A model generated the notes under the pieces. The model had not been told where the DNA came from and made no database searches. It saw nothing but the letters and a program-made list of their open reading frames with translations. A stretch of 64,000 nt of DNA. Source: Mucilaginibacter roseus (lineage in GTDB: Bacteria > Bacteroidota > Bacteroidia > Sphingobacteriales > Sphingobacteriaceae). This document shows, piece by piece, positions 50,837 to 59,465 of the stretch. Each line of letters starts with the position of its first letter. The first letter of the stretch is position 1. The position numbers and the translations under genes were made by a program. The stretch is taken from positions 744,001 through 808,000 of the forward strand of contig NZ_JAJPWV010000003.1 of assembly GCF_021215455.1 (NCBI RefSeq), given 5' to 3'.

Positions 50837-51469
50837 ATGAAGTATTTGATCGGGATATTATTTTTAATGTTTACCACTGCTGCCCTCGCGCAGCAGCAAG
50901 AGCGTCCGTTGGTTCAGTTTTCAGGTGTTACCTTTAATGCTGATAGTACGAGCATTGCCGTACCTTATGTAACGGTGACTAATTTGTCGAACGGAAAATC
51001 AGCCAGCTCATCTAACTATAAAGGTTACTTTTCCTTCGTTGCTCATGAGGGAGATAGCCTGCGTTTTACATCTGTTGGTTATGCCCCTATGGTGGTAGTT
51101 ATACCTGCTGATGCCAATAAAAGCTATACGGTAAAAGTACCCTTGAAGCCGCAGATTGTAAACCTGCCTACATTCCGGGTATTCCCGTGGGCTACTACAG
51201 ATGAATTCAGGAAAGACTTTTTGGCTATGAAGATAGCTGATGACGATTTGGAAGTAGCGAAAAAGAATGTGAGCCGGTCATCACTAATGGCTTTACAAAA
51301 TACGCTTGCCCGCGACGGTCGCGAAATACAAACCGCCAACGCCGGTGCTATGCATACACGTATACTTAATCAGAACTCGCTGCAGCCTAATCCCCTGCTT
51401 AACCCGCTGGCCTGGGGCAGTTTGATTAAACAGATATCTGACGGCGATAAAAGCCGTTCAAGTAATTAA
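50837..51469 (+). CDS. Secreted carboxypeptidase regulatory-like protein
   Basis: This 210-residue exported protein has a signal peptide ending at ALAQ and a carboxypeptidase regulatory-like domain (about 25-110): VQFSGVTFNADSTSIAVPYV, NYKGYFSFVAHEGDSLRFTSVGY and VPLKPQIVNLPTFRVFPW. The C-terminal half is polar and without a known domain. The domain is also used in TonB receptors and in a paralogue at 57208. The ATG at 50837 is preferred over the GTG at 50831. Function is unknown. Confidence 0.85.
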   Translation: MKYLIGILFLMFTTAALAQQQERPLVQFSGVTFNADSTSIAVPYVTVTNLSNGKSASSSNYKGYFSFVAHEGDSLRFTSVGYAPMVVVIPADANKSYTVKVPLKPQIVNLPTFRVFPWATTDEFRKDFLAMKIADDDLEVAKKNVSRSSLMALQNTLARDGREIQTANAGAMHTRILNQNSLQPNPLLNPLAWGSLIKQISDGDKSRSSN

Positions 51470-51508
51470 AAAAGAAAAAGCAGCTGATACAGCTGCTTTT
51501 TCTTTTTT
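51468..51508. terminator. Bidirectional terminator before gldH
   Basis: An 18-19 bp stem (51468-51486 with 51490-51508), containing GAAAAAGCAGCTG, has a 3-base loop and T-rich arms on both sides. It serves the secreted-protein gene and gldH. Confidence 0.9.
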
Positions 51509-51534
51509 TCGACTACCTTTTAATTGATATCGGA

Positions 51535-52008
51535 TTATTTCGCCTTCTCCACACACAGCCCCGCATCGCTAATTTCACGTAGCGGGTTATCCCGCATATT
51601 TTGTTCTATTTCGACATGATAAACGCCTTTTTCGGGAAATTTATGGCCTTTAAGTAATACAAAACGATAGCTATACAAATTGCCCGATCCTGCACCCAGC
51701 CATTCGCCATCAGGTTTAGCCAGTTTAAATTCATACCGGGTTGCCTGCGCTTTTTTTCCATGCCCCGCCCGGCGGAATATGATGAAAATATTAGAGTACT
51801 TATAATCGCCGGTAACGCGCAAGTTCAGGTAGATATTATAAAGCAGGGCAGCGTCGTCAATCTTTACATCATATTTTAATGGGTCTGTATACGCCCAGTT
51901 ATGATTAGGGATGGCCTTATTTTCATCAAGCACTGTATTAGGATTTGCGCATGATGAAAATAAGGCTGTTATAGCGGTAAGCGTTAATAAATATTTCAGC
52001 TTTTTCAC
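51535..52008 (-). CDS. gldH: Gliding motility lipoprotein GldH
   Basis: This 157-residue lipoprotein (lipobox LFSS-C, Cys20) matches GldH, one of the lipoproteins required for gliding motility and the type IX secretion apparatus in Flavobacterium. It shows IPNHNWAYTDPLKYDVKI near 37-54, NIYLNLRVTGDYKYSNIFI and a C-terminal EQNMRDNPLREISDAGLCVEK. Its ATG overlaps the ricT stop codon by 4 bases. Many non-gliding Bacteroidota keep gldH, so presence alone does not show motility. Confidence 0.9.
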   Translation of the reverse strand: MKKLKYLLTLTAITALFSSCANPNTVLDENKAIPNHNWAYTDPLKYDVKIDDAALLYNIYLNLRVTGDYKYSNIFIIFRRAGHGKKAQATRYEFKLAKPDGEWLGAGSGNLYSYRFVLLKGHKFPEKGVYHVEIEQNMRDNPLREISDAGLCVEKAK

Positions 52009-53405
52009 TGCTCTCTGCCTGGTTGTTGACTATTTTGATTACCACTGTTAGGCCGATGCCTGTGGCGCCTGTTGTTATTCCCTTTACTGCCTTCAACTTT
52101 TACAGCGGTGCCATTATTATTGCCCTGCTGCTGGTTGTTGGGCTGCTGCGGTTTACTATTAGGCTGTTTATTTTGCGGCTGCCTCTGCTGCCCTTGTTGC
52201 TGGGGTTTTGGCTGCTGTTGTTGAGCTCTTTGTTGCTGAGGCTGTGCGTTATTGTTGTCGCCGGTTGGCTTATTGCCCTTATTACGGTTCTTATTATTAT
52301 TCTTTTTCTTTTTAGCGCGTTCGTCAAGGCGGGTAAGGCTGTCCTGCCCAACTACGTTTTCGTAATCGAGTGCCTTTGCCGGTTTGGTTTCAACTTCCTC
52401 TTCCTGTACAATATCATCAGGGAAGATGCCTTCTTTATTTAGCTTTTGTATCTCTTTTACTTTAGTTATCTCTAACGGAATCCACGATTCGGCATTAGGA
52501 TAACTGAACCACATCAGCTTTTTAAATATATCCGTTTTTTGCAAACGGGCATCGCCAACCTTGGTTTTCAGGACATGCACATCATCAGGAATGCCTTTAA
52601 GAGCATCCATATAGGTATCCAACTCGTAGTTGAGGCAGCATTTCAGTTTACCGCATTGCCCGGCCAGTTTTAGTGTATTTAATGATAAGTTTTGGTAACG
52701 CGCCGCGGCAGTTGACACGGTTTTAAAATCAGTTAACCAAGTTGAGCAGCATAATTCGCGCCCGCATGATCCGATACCACCCAGGCGGCTTGCTTCCTGG
52801 CGCATACCAATCTGGCGCATCTCAATACGTATCCTGAAAGCCTCGGCCATTTTTTTGATAAGCTCCCTGAAATCAACACGTCCTTCAGCAGTATAATAGA
52901 ATGTGGCCTTGGTTTTATCGCCCTGGTAATCCACATCACTTATCTTCATGCTCAGGTTTAAATCCAACGCCAGCTTGCGCGAGCGGTGCATGGTTTCCCA
53001 TTCCAGGTCTTTAGCCGCCTTCCACTTGTCTACATCAGCAGCGGTGGCACGGCGATATATTTTTTTTACCACATCGGCCTCCTTAACATGGCGTTTTACC
53101 ATTTGCATGCGAACCAGTTCGCCGGTTAACGATACATGGCCAATGTCATATCCGCCGGTGGTGGTTTCAACCGCTACCAGTTCACCCGCCTCAAGGTAAA
53201 TGTTATCAACGTTCTTATAGAATTCCTTACGCGAACCTTTGAACTTTATTTCGATGATTGAGAATGGTTTATAATTTGCCGGCATGTCCATATGCGACAG
53301 CCAGTCGTAAACATCTAATTTGCTGCAACCATTAGTAAGGCATGAGCCATTACTTTTGCAGCCCGCAGGTGTACAACCACCTGATGAGCAACTTCCGCAT
53401 CCCAT
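52005..53405 (-). CDS. ricT: PSP1-domain protein RicT (YaaT)
   Basis: This 466-residue protein has a cysteine-rich N-terminus (MGCGSCSSGGCTPAGCKS). Its PSP1 core includes EIKFKGSRKEFYKNVDNIYL, MRQIGMRQEASRLGGIGSCGRELCC and LSLNTLKLAGQCGKLKCCLNYE with the conserved cysteines. In Bacillus, YaaT belongs to the Y-complex that binds [4Fe-4S] and supports RNase Y function. The C-terminal 115 residues are a low-complexity Gln/Asn/Lys/Pro-rich tail (QPQQQRAQQQQ), unusual for the family. It lies between holB and gldH with 2-base spacing to holB. Confidence 0.92.
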   Translation of the reverse strand: MGCGSCSSGGCTPAGCKSNGSCLTNGCSKLDVYDWLSHMDMPANYKPFSIIEIKFKGSRKEFYKNVDNIYLEAGELVAVETTTGGYDIGHVSLTGELVRMQMVKRHVKEADVVKKIYRRATAADVDKWKAAKDLEWETMHRSRKLALDLNLSMKISDVDYQGDKTKATFYYTAEGRVDFRELIKKMAEAFRIRIEMRQIGMRQEASRLGGIGSCGRELCCSTWLTDFKTVSTAAARYQNLSLNTLKLAGQCGKLKCCLNYELDTYMDALKGIPDDVHVLKTKVGDARLQKTDIFKKLMWFSYPNAESWIPLEITKVKEIQKLNKEGIFPDDIVQEEEVETKPAKALDYENVVGQDSLTRLDERAKKKKNNNKNRNKGNKPTGDNNNAQPQQQRAQQQQPKPQQQGQQRQPQNKQPNSKPQQPNNQQQGNNNGTAVKVEGSKGNNNRRHRHRPNSGNQNSQQPGREQ

Positions 53406-53407
53406 AG

Positions 53408-54556
53408 TTATTTCGGTATATATTGTGTTCGCCCCTGGCGAATCGTTTTATAATGTAATATTGTTATAATCTGCAAAGATACATCTAAAAATAAAATTTT
53501 AGGGTTGGCGTTCCGTTCCACATGGTAGTGTGCGGTTTCCAGCTCACTGCTTATGGCTTCGGTAGCCTCAATGCTCATTACTTTAATCATTTTTTGCGCC
53601 GTGTCAAACTCGCTTGCAGGCAAATGCACCAGATTAGGGGCACCGGCCAGCAGCAGGCAACACTCGCGTATAAAGTTTATGCCGTAGCGTAAAAAGTTTT
53701 TTTGATTTTCGCGCCCCAGCTTTGCCAGTTGCTCTACAAAGGCAACCACCTCAATACCTTTGTTGCTGTAGCACATACGTAGCCATTGTATAAACTGGCT
53801 GTGATAGTTGCTGGCATCGTGCTGTAACATGCTTAAAGCTTCGGCCATATTGCCGTTGCTCAGATAAGCCATTTCAGCGGCTGTAGCCTCGGGCTGACCG
53901 CGTTCGTTAAGCAAATAAGCTTTTATATCATTATACTCCAGTGGTGGTATTTTTACCAGTTGCGTGCGCGATAGAATGGTGTTCAGTATCTGATCCTGAT
54001 TTTGCGCCACCAGTAAAAACAAGGTGTTGGGCTGCGGCTCTTCAATTATTTTAAGCAACGCATTACCTTCCTTATCCAGATACTCAGGCAACCACAGGAT
54101 CAATATCTTATACTCCGACTCAAAAGGTTTTAAGCTGAGTTTTTTAATAATCTGATGGCACTCGGCTATGTTGATGTTGGCTTGCTTGTTCTCGGCATCA
54201 AGGTAGCCTCGCCAGGCATCCAGGCTTAAATAGATATTAGCCTCAATAGCCTCACGCCATTGCTCAATAAAGGTAATAGCGGTATCATCCTTATGCTTAG
54301 CGAAAAAAGGGTAGGAGAAATGCAGATCCGGGTGCATCAGTTTTTGATATTTTCTGCATGAAGCGCAAACACCACATGAATCGTCGGCCTGCCTGTCTTC
54401 GCACGACAAATATTGTGCGTAGGCAACAGCGAGCGCCAAACTGCCTGATCCTTCCGGACCTAAAAACAGTTGCGCATGGCTCACCCGGTTCTCATTTACC
54501 GAGTTAATTAAACGCTGCTTTACGGCATGCTGGCCAACAATTTCACTAAACCGCAT
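53408..54556 (-). CDS. holB: DNA polymerase III delta-prime subunit
   Basis: This 382-residue clamp-loader subunit shows MRFSEIVGQHAVKQRLINSV at the start, a P-loop-like GPEGSGSL (33-40) without the catalytic lysine, as usual for delta-prime, and a zinc-binding cysteine group at C52, C61, C64 and C67. LLKIIEEPQPNTLFLLVAQN and ILSRTQLVKIPPL are family motifs. The ATG at 54556 is chosen over the longer start at 54592 because it gives the canonical N-terminus. It is divergent from ruvX and precedes ricT. Confidence 0.94.
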   Translation of the reverse strand: MRFSEIVGQHAVKQRLINSVNENRVSHAQLFLGPEGSGSLALAVAYAQYLSCEDRQADDSCGVCASCRKYQKLMHPDLHFSYPFFAKHKDDTAITFIEQWREAIEANIYLSLDAWRGYLDAENKQANINIAECHQIIKKLSLKPFESEYKILILWLPEYLDKEGNALLKIIEEPQPNTLFLLVAQNQDQILNTILSRTQLVKIPPLEYNDIKAYLLNERGQPEATAAEMAYLSNGNMAEALSMLQHDASNYHSQFIQWLRMCYSNKGIEVVAFVEQLAKLGRENQKNFLRYGINFIRECCLLLAGAPNLVHLPASEFDTAQKMIKVMSIEATEAISSELETAHYHVERNANPKILFLDVSLQIITILHYKTIRQGRTQYIPK

Positions 54557-54622
54557 TGGTGCAAGATAGTGAATTGATGTGAGTATTAACATATGTGATT
54601 TTAGTTAAGCAGCTATATACCG

Positions 54623-54630
54623 TACCTTTG
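54623..54630 (+). promoter_or_regulatory. -7 promoter element of ruvX
   Basis: TACCTTTG, a perfect match 22 bases before the ruvX ATG. Confidence 0.6.
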
Positions 54631-54652
54631 GCCCAACTTATAAAGCTACAAA

Positions 54653-55060
54653 ATGAGGTTAATGGCATTTGATTACGGCACCAAACGCATAGGCATAGCA
54701 GTAACCGATCCGTTGCAAATCATCGCTACCGGGTTGGATACCGTACACCCGATGCACATTATAGACTACCTGAAAAAATACCTGCAAACCGCGCAGGTGG
54801 AACGCTTTATTGTAGGCGAACCCAAGCAGATGGACAACACGCCATCGCAATCGGCCATACATGTAAAAGGCTTTGTTAACCTGCTGAAAAAGACTTTCCC
54901 TGAAATACCTGTCGAAATGTTGGATGAGCGCTTTACCTCAAAAATGGCCTCTGCAGTAATAGCCCAAAGCGGCATGGGTAAAAAGGCCCGGCAGAATAAG
55001 GAGTTGGTGGACACGGTGTCGGCGGTGATATTGTTGCAATCTTATATGTCGAGAGCTTAA
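54653..55060 (+). CDS. ruvX: Putative Holliday junction resolvase / pre-16S rRNA nuclease
   Basis: This 135-residue RNase H-fold nuclease (YqgF/RuvX) has the opening MRLMAFDYGTKRIGIAVTDP with the catalytic aspartate at D7, a central FIVGEPKQMDNTPSQSA, and LDERFTSKMASAVI near 98-111 with another acidic residue. The E. coli homologue trims the 5' end of pre-16S rRNA and the fold also suits Holliday junction cleavage. It is divergent from holB with its own promoter. Confidence 0.96.
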   Translation: MRLMAFDYGTKRIGIAVTDPLQIIATGLDTVHPMHIIDYLKKYLQTAQVERFIVGEPKQMDNTPSQSAIHVKGFVNLLKKTFPEIPVEMLDERFTSKMASAVIAQSGMGKKARQNKELVDTVSAVILLQSYMSRA

Positions 55061-55126
55061 TTAGCTACTATTCTCTGCCGAAAATCCTAAAATCAATTAA
55101 TCCCACAAATCAAGGTTTAAGACAAA

Positions 55127-55768
55127 ATGGAAATATTCAATCCCTCGCTAATCAATTATCTCGAAAACCACACCGACAATGAGCCTGAAGCACTAAAAAA
55201 AATTAATCGCAACACACATTTAAAGGTGTTAAAACCCAATATGCTAAGCGGGCATTACCAGGGCAGACTGTTGAGCATGCTAAGTAAAATGATGCAGCCT
55301 AAACTGATTGTGGAATTAGGAACTTACACCGGATATTCGGCAATATGCCTTGCCGAGGGGCTGGCGGAGGGTGGCATTTTGCACACTATTGAGGTAAATC
55401 ATGAAATGGAAGAAATGATAAATTCACATTTAAAACTCACAAATGTGGAGAAAAAAATAAATGTCCATTTTGGCGCGGCAGAGCAGATTATAGCACAAAA
55501 TAATTGGCAAAACATTGATATAGTGTTTATTGATGCGGATAAGAAAAATAATTTTACTTACTTTGAACTTTTAATTGATAAAGTCAGATCCGGAGGATTG
55601 CTAATTATTGATAATGTTTTGTGGAAAGGGAAAGTGTATGATGCACATCAAAACGATGCCGACACAGAGAGCTTCCGCAAACTAAATGAGCAGATAGCTG
55701 TTGACACAAGGGTTGAAAAATTAATTCTGCCCGTACGTGATGGCTTGTTGCTCATCAGAAAAAAGTAA
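55127..55768 (+). CDS. Class I O-methyltransferase (CCoAMT-like)
   Basis: This 213-residue SAM-dependent methyltransferase has VELGTYTGYSAICLAEGL (motif I, near 64-81), a VFIDADKKN metal and substrate region (near 131-139) and a GGLLIIDNVLWKGKV segment. This layout is that of cation-dependent O-methyltransferases. The substrate is unknown. It starts 66 bases after ruvX and is followed after 2 bases by a glucosaminidase gene. It looks more AT-rich than its neighbours. Confidence 0.94.
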   Translation: MEIFNPSLINYLENHTDNEPEALKKINRNTHLKVLKPNMLSGHYQGRLLSMLSKMMQPKLIVELGTYTGYSAICLAEGLAEGGILHTIEVNHEMEEMINSHLKLTNVEKKINVHFGAAEQIIAQNNWQNIDIVFIDADKKNNFTYFELLIDKVRSGGLLIIDNVLWKGKVYDAHQNDADTESFRKLNEQIAVDTRVEKLILPVRDGLLLIRKK

Positions 55769-55770
55769 TT

Positions 55771-56301
55771 ATGAAGAAACTCTTATTCGTTACACTGTTC
55801 TCAATTTTCTCAATTGCGTCATTCGCGCAAAATACTTCACAATCGTACATAGAACAGTTCAAAGATAATGCCATAAGCATTATGCACGAAACAGGCATAC
55901 CGGCCAGCATTATTATGGCCGTAGCCATGCATGAATCAGGTAATGGTAACTCTACCATCGCTAAAAAACTAAACAATCAGTTTGGAATAAAGGGCAGTAC
56001 CCGTACAGTTTACTATAAAAAGAAACGTAAAGTACGCACCAGCTACAAAAAATACGATTCTGTACTTGAATCATTTAATGATTTCGCCCGCGTACTTACG
56101 CAGCGTAAACAATTCAGTCATTTGGGTGATAAACTTACCCAGCATGATTACAAAGGTTGGGCAAAAGGCATACAACGCAGCGGCTATTGCAGCAGTAAAA
56201 AATGGTCATCACAAGTTATCGGTATCATTAAAAGATACGGATTGAACGAGCTTGATAGCGTGCCCGAGCCTAAGCAGCTTGCCCAAAATACCGAAAAATA
56301 A
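55771..56301 (+). CDS. Exported glucosaminidase (GH73-type)
   Basis: This 176-residue protein has a signal peptide ending near SFAQ and a glucosaminidase (FlgJ/GH73-like) domain: YIEQFKDNAISIMHETGIPA, AVAMHESGNGNSTIAKKLNN with the likely catalytic glutamate near residue 51, and FGIKGSTRTVYYKKKRKVRT. It would cut glycan chains of peptidoglycan. There is no LysM or other wall-binding domain. It begins 2 bases after the methyltransferase stop, and a related lipoprotein follows. Confidence 0.91.
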   Translation: MKKLLFVTLFSIFSIASFAQNTSQSYIEQFKDNAISIMHETGIPASIIMAVAMHESGNGNSTIAKKLNNQFGIKGSTRTVYYKKKRKVRTSYKKYDSVLESFNDFARVLTQRKQFSHLGDKLTQHDYKGWAKGIQRSGYCSSKKWSSQVIGIIKRYGLNELDSVPEPKQLAQNTEK

Positions 56302-56310
56302 AAAATACTT

Positions 56311-56318
56311 TAATTTTG
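56311..56318 (+). promoter_or_regulatory. -7 promoter element
   Basis: TAATTTTG, a perfect match 32 bases before the ATG of the LysM glucosaminidase gene. Confidence 0.55.
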
Positions 56319-56350
56319 GCCCATTCGTTAGCCATTACTAAAGTACCCGT

Positions 56351-57184
56351 ATGCGTAAAATTCTTCTACTATTTATAGTTGCCGCTATAGCATTGTCCTC
56401 ATGTTCGTCCCGTAAAAAAGGGATAAGCAACAGGCAGGCCCGTAAAAATAACAAGAGCATACAAAAGGCTAATAAGGATGCTATTTTAAATTATAGCAAT
56501 TATACTCCCCAACAATACATTGAGCGATTTAAAGGTATAGCCATTACCGAGATGAATTTGTATGGCATCCCTGCCAGTATTACCCTGGCGCAAGGCATGT
56601 TCGAGTCGGGCAATGGTAATGGCGAGCTGGCCAAGGTAGCCAATAATCACTTCGGTATTAAATGTACCGGCGACTGGGGCGGTAAAGGCTATTATAAAGA
56701 CGACGATAATGCCAATGATTGCTTCCGGGTTTATAATAATCCGGAGGACTCCTTCCGCGATCATTCAGAATTTCTTAAGAAAAAGCGTTATGCGAAGTTG
56801 TTCGAGCTTGAAAAAAATGATTACGAAGGTTGGGCATATGGCTTAAAAGCCGCCGGATATGCCACAAATCCGCGCTACCCGCAATTGTTGATCAGTGTTA
56901 TCAAACGTTACAATCTGGATCAGTTTGATCGCCCGGAAACCGAAATTCAAAAAATAAAAAGGGAGGACCGAGTATTAGCTGATATCAACAATAATATTAA
57001 CCAACCCGTTACCGATAGTGTAGCCAAAGATACCCCGGTTGATAAAACTTATATTGTAAAACAGGGCGATACACTTTACAATATATCCAAGCGTTTTTCA
57101 TTAACAGTTGACCAGTTAAAAACCCTTAACAACATTACGGATGATGGCATAAAAATTGGCCAAAAACTGGTAGTTATTCCGTAA
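56351..57184 (+). CDS. Lipoprotein glucosaminidase with C-terminal LysM
   Basis: This 277-residue lipoprotein (lipobox LSS-C, Cys18) contains a GH73-type glucosaminidase domain (about 50-200): YIERFKGIAITEMNLYGIPA, LAQGMFESGNGNGELAKVAN, and HFGIKCTGDWGGKGYYKDDD. A C-terminal LysM domain (about 232-277: YIVKQGDTLYNISKRFSLTV and TLNNITDDGIKIGQKLVVIP) binds glycan. It would hydrolyse peptidoglycan from the outer membrane inner face. The catalytic domain is a paralogue of the gene at 55771; both probably act in septal or side-wall remodelling. Confidence 0.94.
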   Translation: MRKILLLFIVAAIALSSCSSRKKGISNRQARKNNKSIQKANKDAILNYSNYTPQQYIERFKGIAITEMNLYGIPASITLAQGMFESGNGNGELAKVANNHFGIKCTGDWGGKGYYKDDDNANDCFRVYNNPEDSFRDHSEFLKKKRYAKLFELEKNDYEGWAYGLKAAGYATNPRYPQLLISVIKRYNLDQFDRPETEIQKIKREDRVLADINNNINQPVTDSVAKDTPVDKTYIVKQGDTLYNISKRFSLTVDQLKTLNNITDDGIKIGQKLVVIP

Positions 57185-57207
57185 CTTACTGTTAATATCT
57201 GTTAAAA

Positions 57208-57993
57208 ATGCGTTTCCAGACTATACAAATGGTTAGTTTTAAAGCTGTAATGAAAATATGGCTTTTGGTGCTGCCTTTGTTTATAGGTGCAGGTGCTTAT
57301 GCGCAGGATAAAAAGGTTGAGGGTATTGTGTTTGATAAGGGGGCTAATGACCGTATTGCCAAGGTAAACATTCGTAATATTGATAACGGGCAAGCTGTTT
57401 ACAATAATTTAAAAGGCGAGTTTAGTATAGATGCATCTATTGGTGATCGTTTGGTTTTTTCAAAGGAGGGTTATTTTATTGATACCGTTAAAATAACCGA
57501 CAAAAAATCATTAGCTGTTAACTTACGGACAACCGGCATTCAATTACAGGAAGTACGTATCAATGATAAGTTGATAAACCCTGAAAAATGGATGGCCGCT
57601 ACCCGCCGAGATTATACGCGTTTATACGGCCCATCATCAAACCCCGATTTGCTCACAACTTCACCATACGGCATGGGTGCCGGCATTGGTATTGATGCCC
57701 TTTATAACGCGCTTAGCCGCAGCGGCCGCAATGCTGAAAAACTTAAAGAGGTTATTGAGCGCGATTACCATCAAAATGTGATTGATTACCGTTTTAACCG
57801 CACCTTTGTAAGCAACGTAACCGGCCTCAAAGACGATCAACTGACGGATTTTATGCAAAAATATCGCCCCGGCTACTACCTTGTTACTACCGCGAGTGAT
57901 TACGAGTTTGTAAAGTATGTGCGCAACAGCTATAAAAGGTATATGCGCAACCCGGGTAATTTTACCGTATCGCCGCTTGAACCCAGCAAATGA
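57208..57993 (+). CDS. Secreted carboxypeptidase regulatory-like protein
   Basis: This 261-residue protein has a signal peptide (MKIWLLVLPLFIGAGAYAQ from the methionine at residue 15). A carboxypeptidase regulatory-like domain follows (VEGIVFDKGANDRIAKVNI, NLKGEFSIDASIGDRLVFSK). The C-terminal half (RDYTRLYGPSSNPDLL, GMGAGIGIDALYNALSRSGR) has no known domain. The start may be the ATG at 57250, which begins the signal peptide directly. It overlaps the next gene by ATGA. Confidence 0.85.
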   Translation: MRFQTIQMVSFKAVMKIWLLVLPLFIGAGAYAQDKKVEGIVFDKGANDRIAKVNIRNIDNGQAVYNNLKGEFSIDASIGDRLVFSKEGYFIDTVKITDKKSLAVNLRTTGIQLQEVRINDKLINPEKWMAATRRDYTRLYGPSSNPDLLTTSPYGMGAGIGIDALYNALSRSGRNAEKLKEVIERDYHQNVIDYRFNRTFVSNVTGLKDDQLTDFMQKYRPGYYLVTTASDYEFVKYVRNSYKRYMRNPGNFTVSPLEPSK

Positions 57994-58313
57994 GGTACCC
58001 TGTAATTGTAGTAAAAAAATTGCGCGTTACCGGCATGGCCCTTTACCCGTTTATATTAGTTAACCATAAAAACGCGGCGAATGATAGAGTGATCATACAT
58101 CACGAGATGATCCACATTAAACAACAGCAGGAAATGCTCGTTATATTTTTTTACATTGCCTATCTGTTTAATTATCTTCTTAATTTGATAAAATATCGCA
58201 ATCATTACCAGGCCTATAAAAACATCGTATTTGAGCGCGAAGCATATCAAAATGAAGAAAACCTCGTTTATGCTAAAAATCGCGGCTTTTGGTGGTGGCG
58301 TTTCTATTTATAA
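57990..58313 (+). CDS. Small HExxH membrane protein
   Basis: I do not recognise a named family. This 107-residue protein contains IIHHEMIHIKQQQEM, where HEMIH is a HExxH zinc motif, next to the hydrophobic segment LVIFFYIAYLFNYLLNLI, and then FEREAYQNE, whose glutamates could supply the third zinc ligand. This resembles the core of an M48/M56-type membrane peptidase reduced to a minimum. It overlaps the upstream gene by 4 bases (ATGA). It ends with RGFWWWRFYL, a Trp-rich tail. Whether it is catalytic is open. Confidence 0.7.
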   Translation: MRYPVIVVKKLRVTGMALYPFILVNHKNAANDRVIIHHEMIHIKQQQEMLVIFFYIAYLFNYLLNLIKYRNHYQAYKNIVFEREAYQNEENLVYAKNRGFWWWRFYL

Positions 58314-58322
58314 ACAAATAAC

Positions 58323-58330
58323 TAAATTTG
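58323..58330 (+). promoter_or_regulatory. -7 promoter element of the DUF3078 gene
   Basis: TAAATTTG, a perfect match 38 bases before the ATG at 58369. It lies inside a longer in-frame ORF that starts at 58231 and supports the shorter start. Confidence 0.6.
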
Positions 58331-58368
58331 GCCCAACCGCAATAGGCGGTGCTGTTAAACGGTTATCT

Positions 58369-59388
58369 ATGATTAAAAAAGTACCCGCATTAATTATCAT
58401 CGGCCTATGCCTGGCAACCGGCGTATTTGCACAAACAGACAGTGTTAAAACCGATAGCGCCAAGGTTGATACATTTAAGGTAGATACCAACCTGATCAAC
58501 AGGTATCGTATTGAGCCGCGTAAAAACGCGTTGCCATTACGCATAAGGCCAATGCAGTTGCAACCGGAATACATACCGGTAAATATGCCTGATTATGAAA
58601 TTAAGCGCTGGCGAAAATGGTTTACAGTAGCTATCAACTTCAACCAATCGGCATTCAGCAGTAACTGGGCCGCGGGTGGTGTAAGTGCTGTTGCGGTAGG
58701 TACCAACATTATTTACCGAACGGAGTACAATAAATCGCCATTTATATACACGGCAGAAGTTAACTTTCTATACGGACGGTCAAAAAACAAGGGGCAGGGC
58801 GCTCGTAAAACAAACGACCGTATTTTTATTGATAACAAACTATCCACCAAATTATCACAAAACTGGTATCTGTTCGGCTCATTAAGTTTGGAGTCGCAGG
58901 TTGATAAGGGTTTTCAATACCCTGATCCCAACCCGCCGATATTGATCTCTAAATTTATGTCGCCTGGTTATATTACAGAATCATTCGGTTTGGAGTACAA
59001 ACCATCGCGGTTTTTTGATCTACGTATAGGTACCGGTACGGCCCGCCAAACCTTAGTGCTCGATACCACCATATACCGTACCCAACCCGGTAATTATGGT
59101 GTACCTATAGGCAAAACCATACGTAACGAGCTCGCATTCCAGGCCATTGCTTTATTTGACAAGGATATCATGCAAAACCTGCACCTGAATTGGCGTTACG
59201 CGCTATTCATTCCATACGGCAGGCCAATAGCTTATACCAACCACCGTTTAGATGCCACCTTACTGGCACGCGTGAATAAGCTGATAAACGTAACCATTAA
59301 CGGCACGGTACTTTACAATAAAGATACCTCAAATGATATCCAGGCTACCGAGGGTTTGGCTTTGGGCATATTATATAAATTCCCATAA
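58369..59388 (+). CDS. DUF3078 outer-membrane protein
   Basis: This 339-residue protein has a signal peptide ending at VFAQ, a Val/Asp/Lys/Thr-rich spacer (TDSVKTDSAKVDTFKVDT), and a DUF3078 barrel: WFTVAINFNQSAFSSNWAAGG, FGLEYKPSRFFDLRIGTGT and a C-terminal LGILYKFP. DUF3078 is widespread in Bacteroidota and functionally uncharacterised. The ATG at 58369 is chosen because upstream in-frame codons overlap the previous gene and the -7 element lies between. Its end is 77 bases before ffh. Confidence 0.88.
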   Translation: MIKKVPALIIIGLCLATGVFAQTDSVKTDSAKVDTFKVDTNLINRYRIEPRKNALPLRIRPMQLQPEYIPVNMPDYEIKRWRKWFTVAINFNQSAFSSNWAAGGVSAVAVGTNIIYRTEYNKSPFIYTAEVNFLYGRSKNKGQGARKTNDRIFIDNKLSTKLSQNWYLFGSLSLESQVDKGFQYPDPNPPILISKFMSPGYITESFGLEYKPSRFFDLRIGTGTARQTLVLDTTIYRTQPGNYGVPIGKTIRNELAFQAIALFDKDIMQNLHLNWRYALFIPYGRPIAYTNHRLDATLLARVNKLINVTINGTVLYNKDTSNDIQATEGLALGILYKFP

Positions 59389-59431
59389 ATAAGGGTATAA
59401 TATAAGCCACACATAACTCACAACTAATTGT

Positions 59432-59439
59432 TAACTTTG
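59432..59439 (+). promoter_or_regulatory. -7 promoter element of ffh
   Basis: TAACTTTG, a perfect match 26 bases before the ffh ATG. Confidence 0.6.
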
Positions 59440-59465
59440 CAACCTCAAAAACAGAGGTATACACA

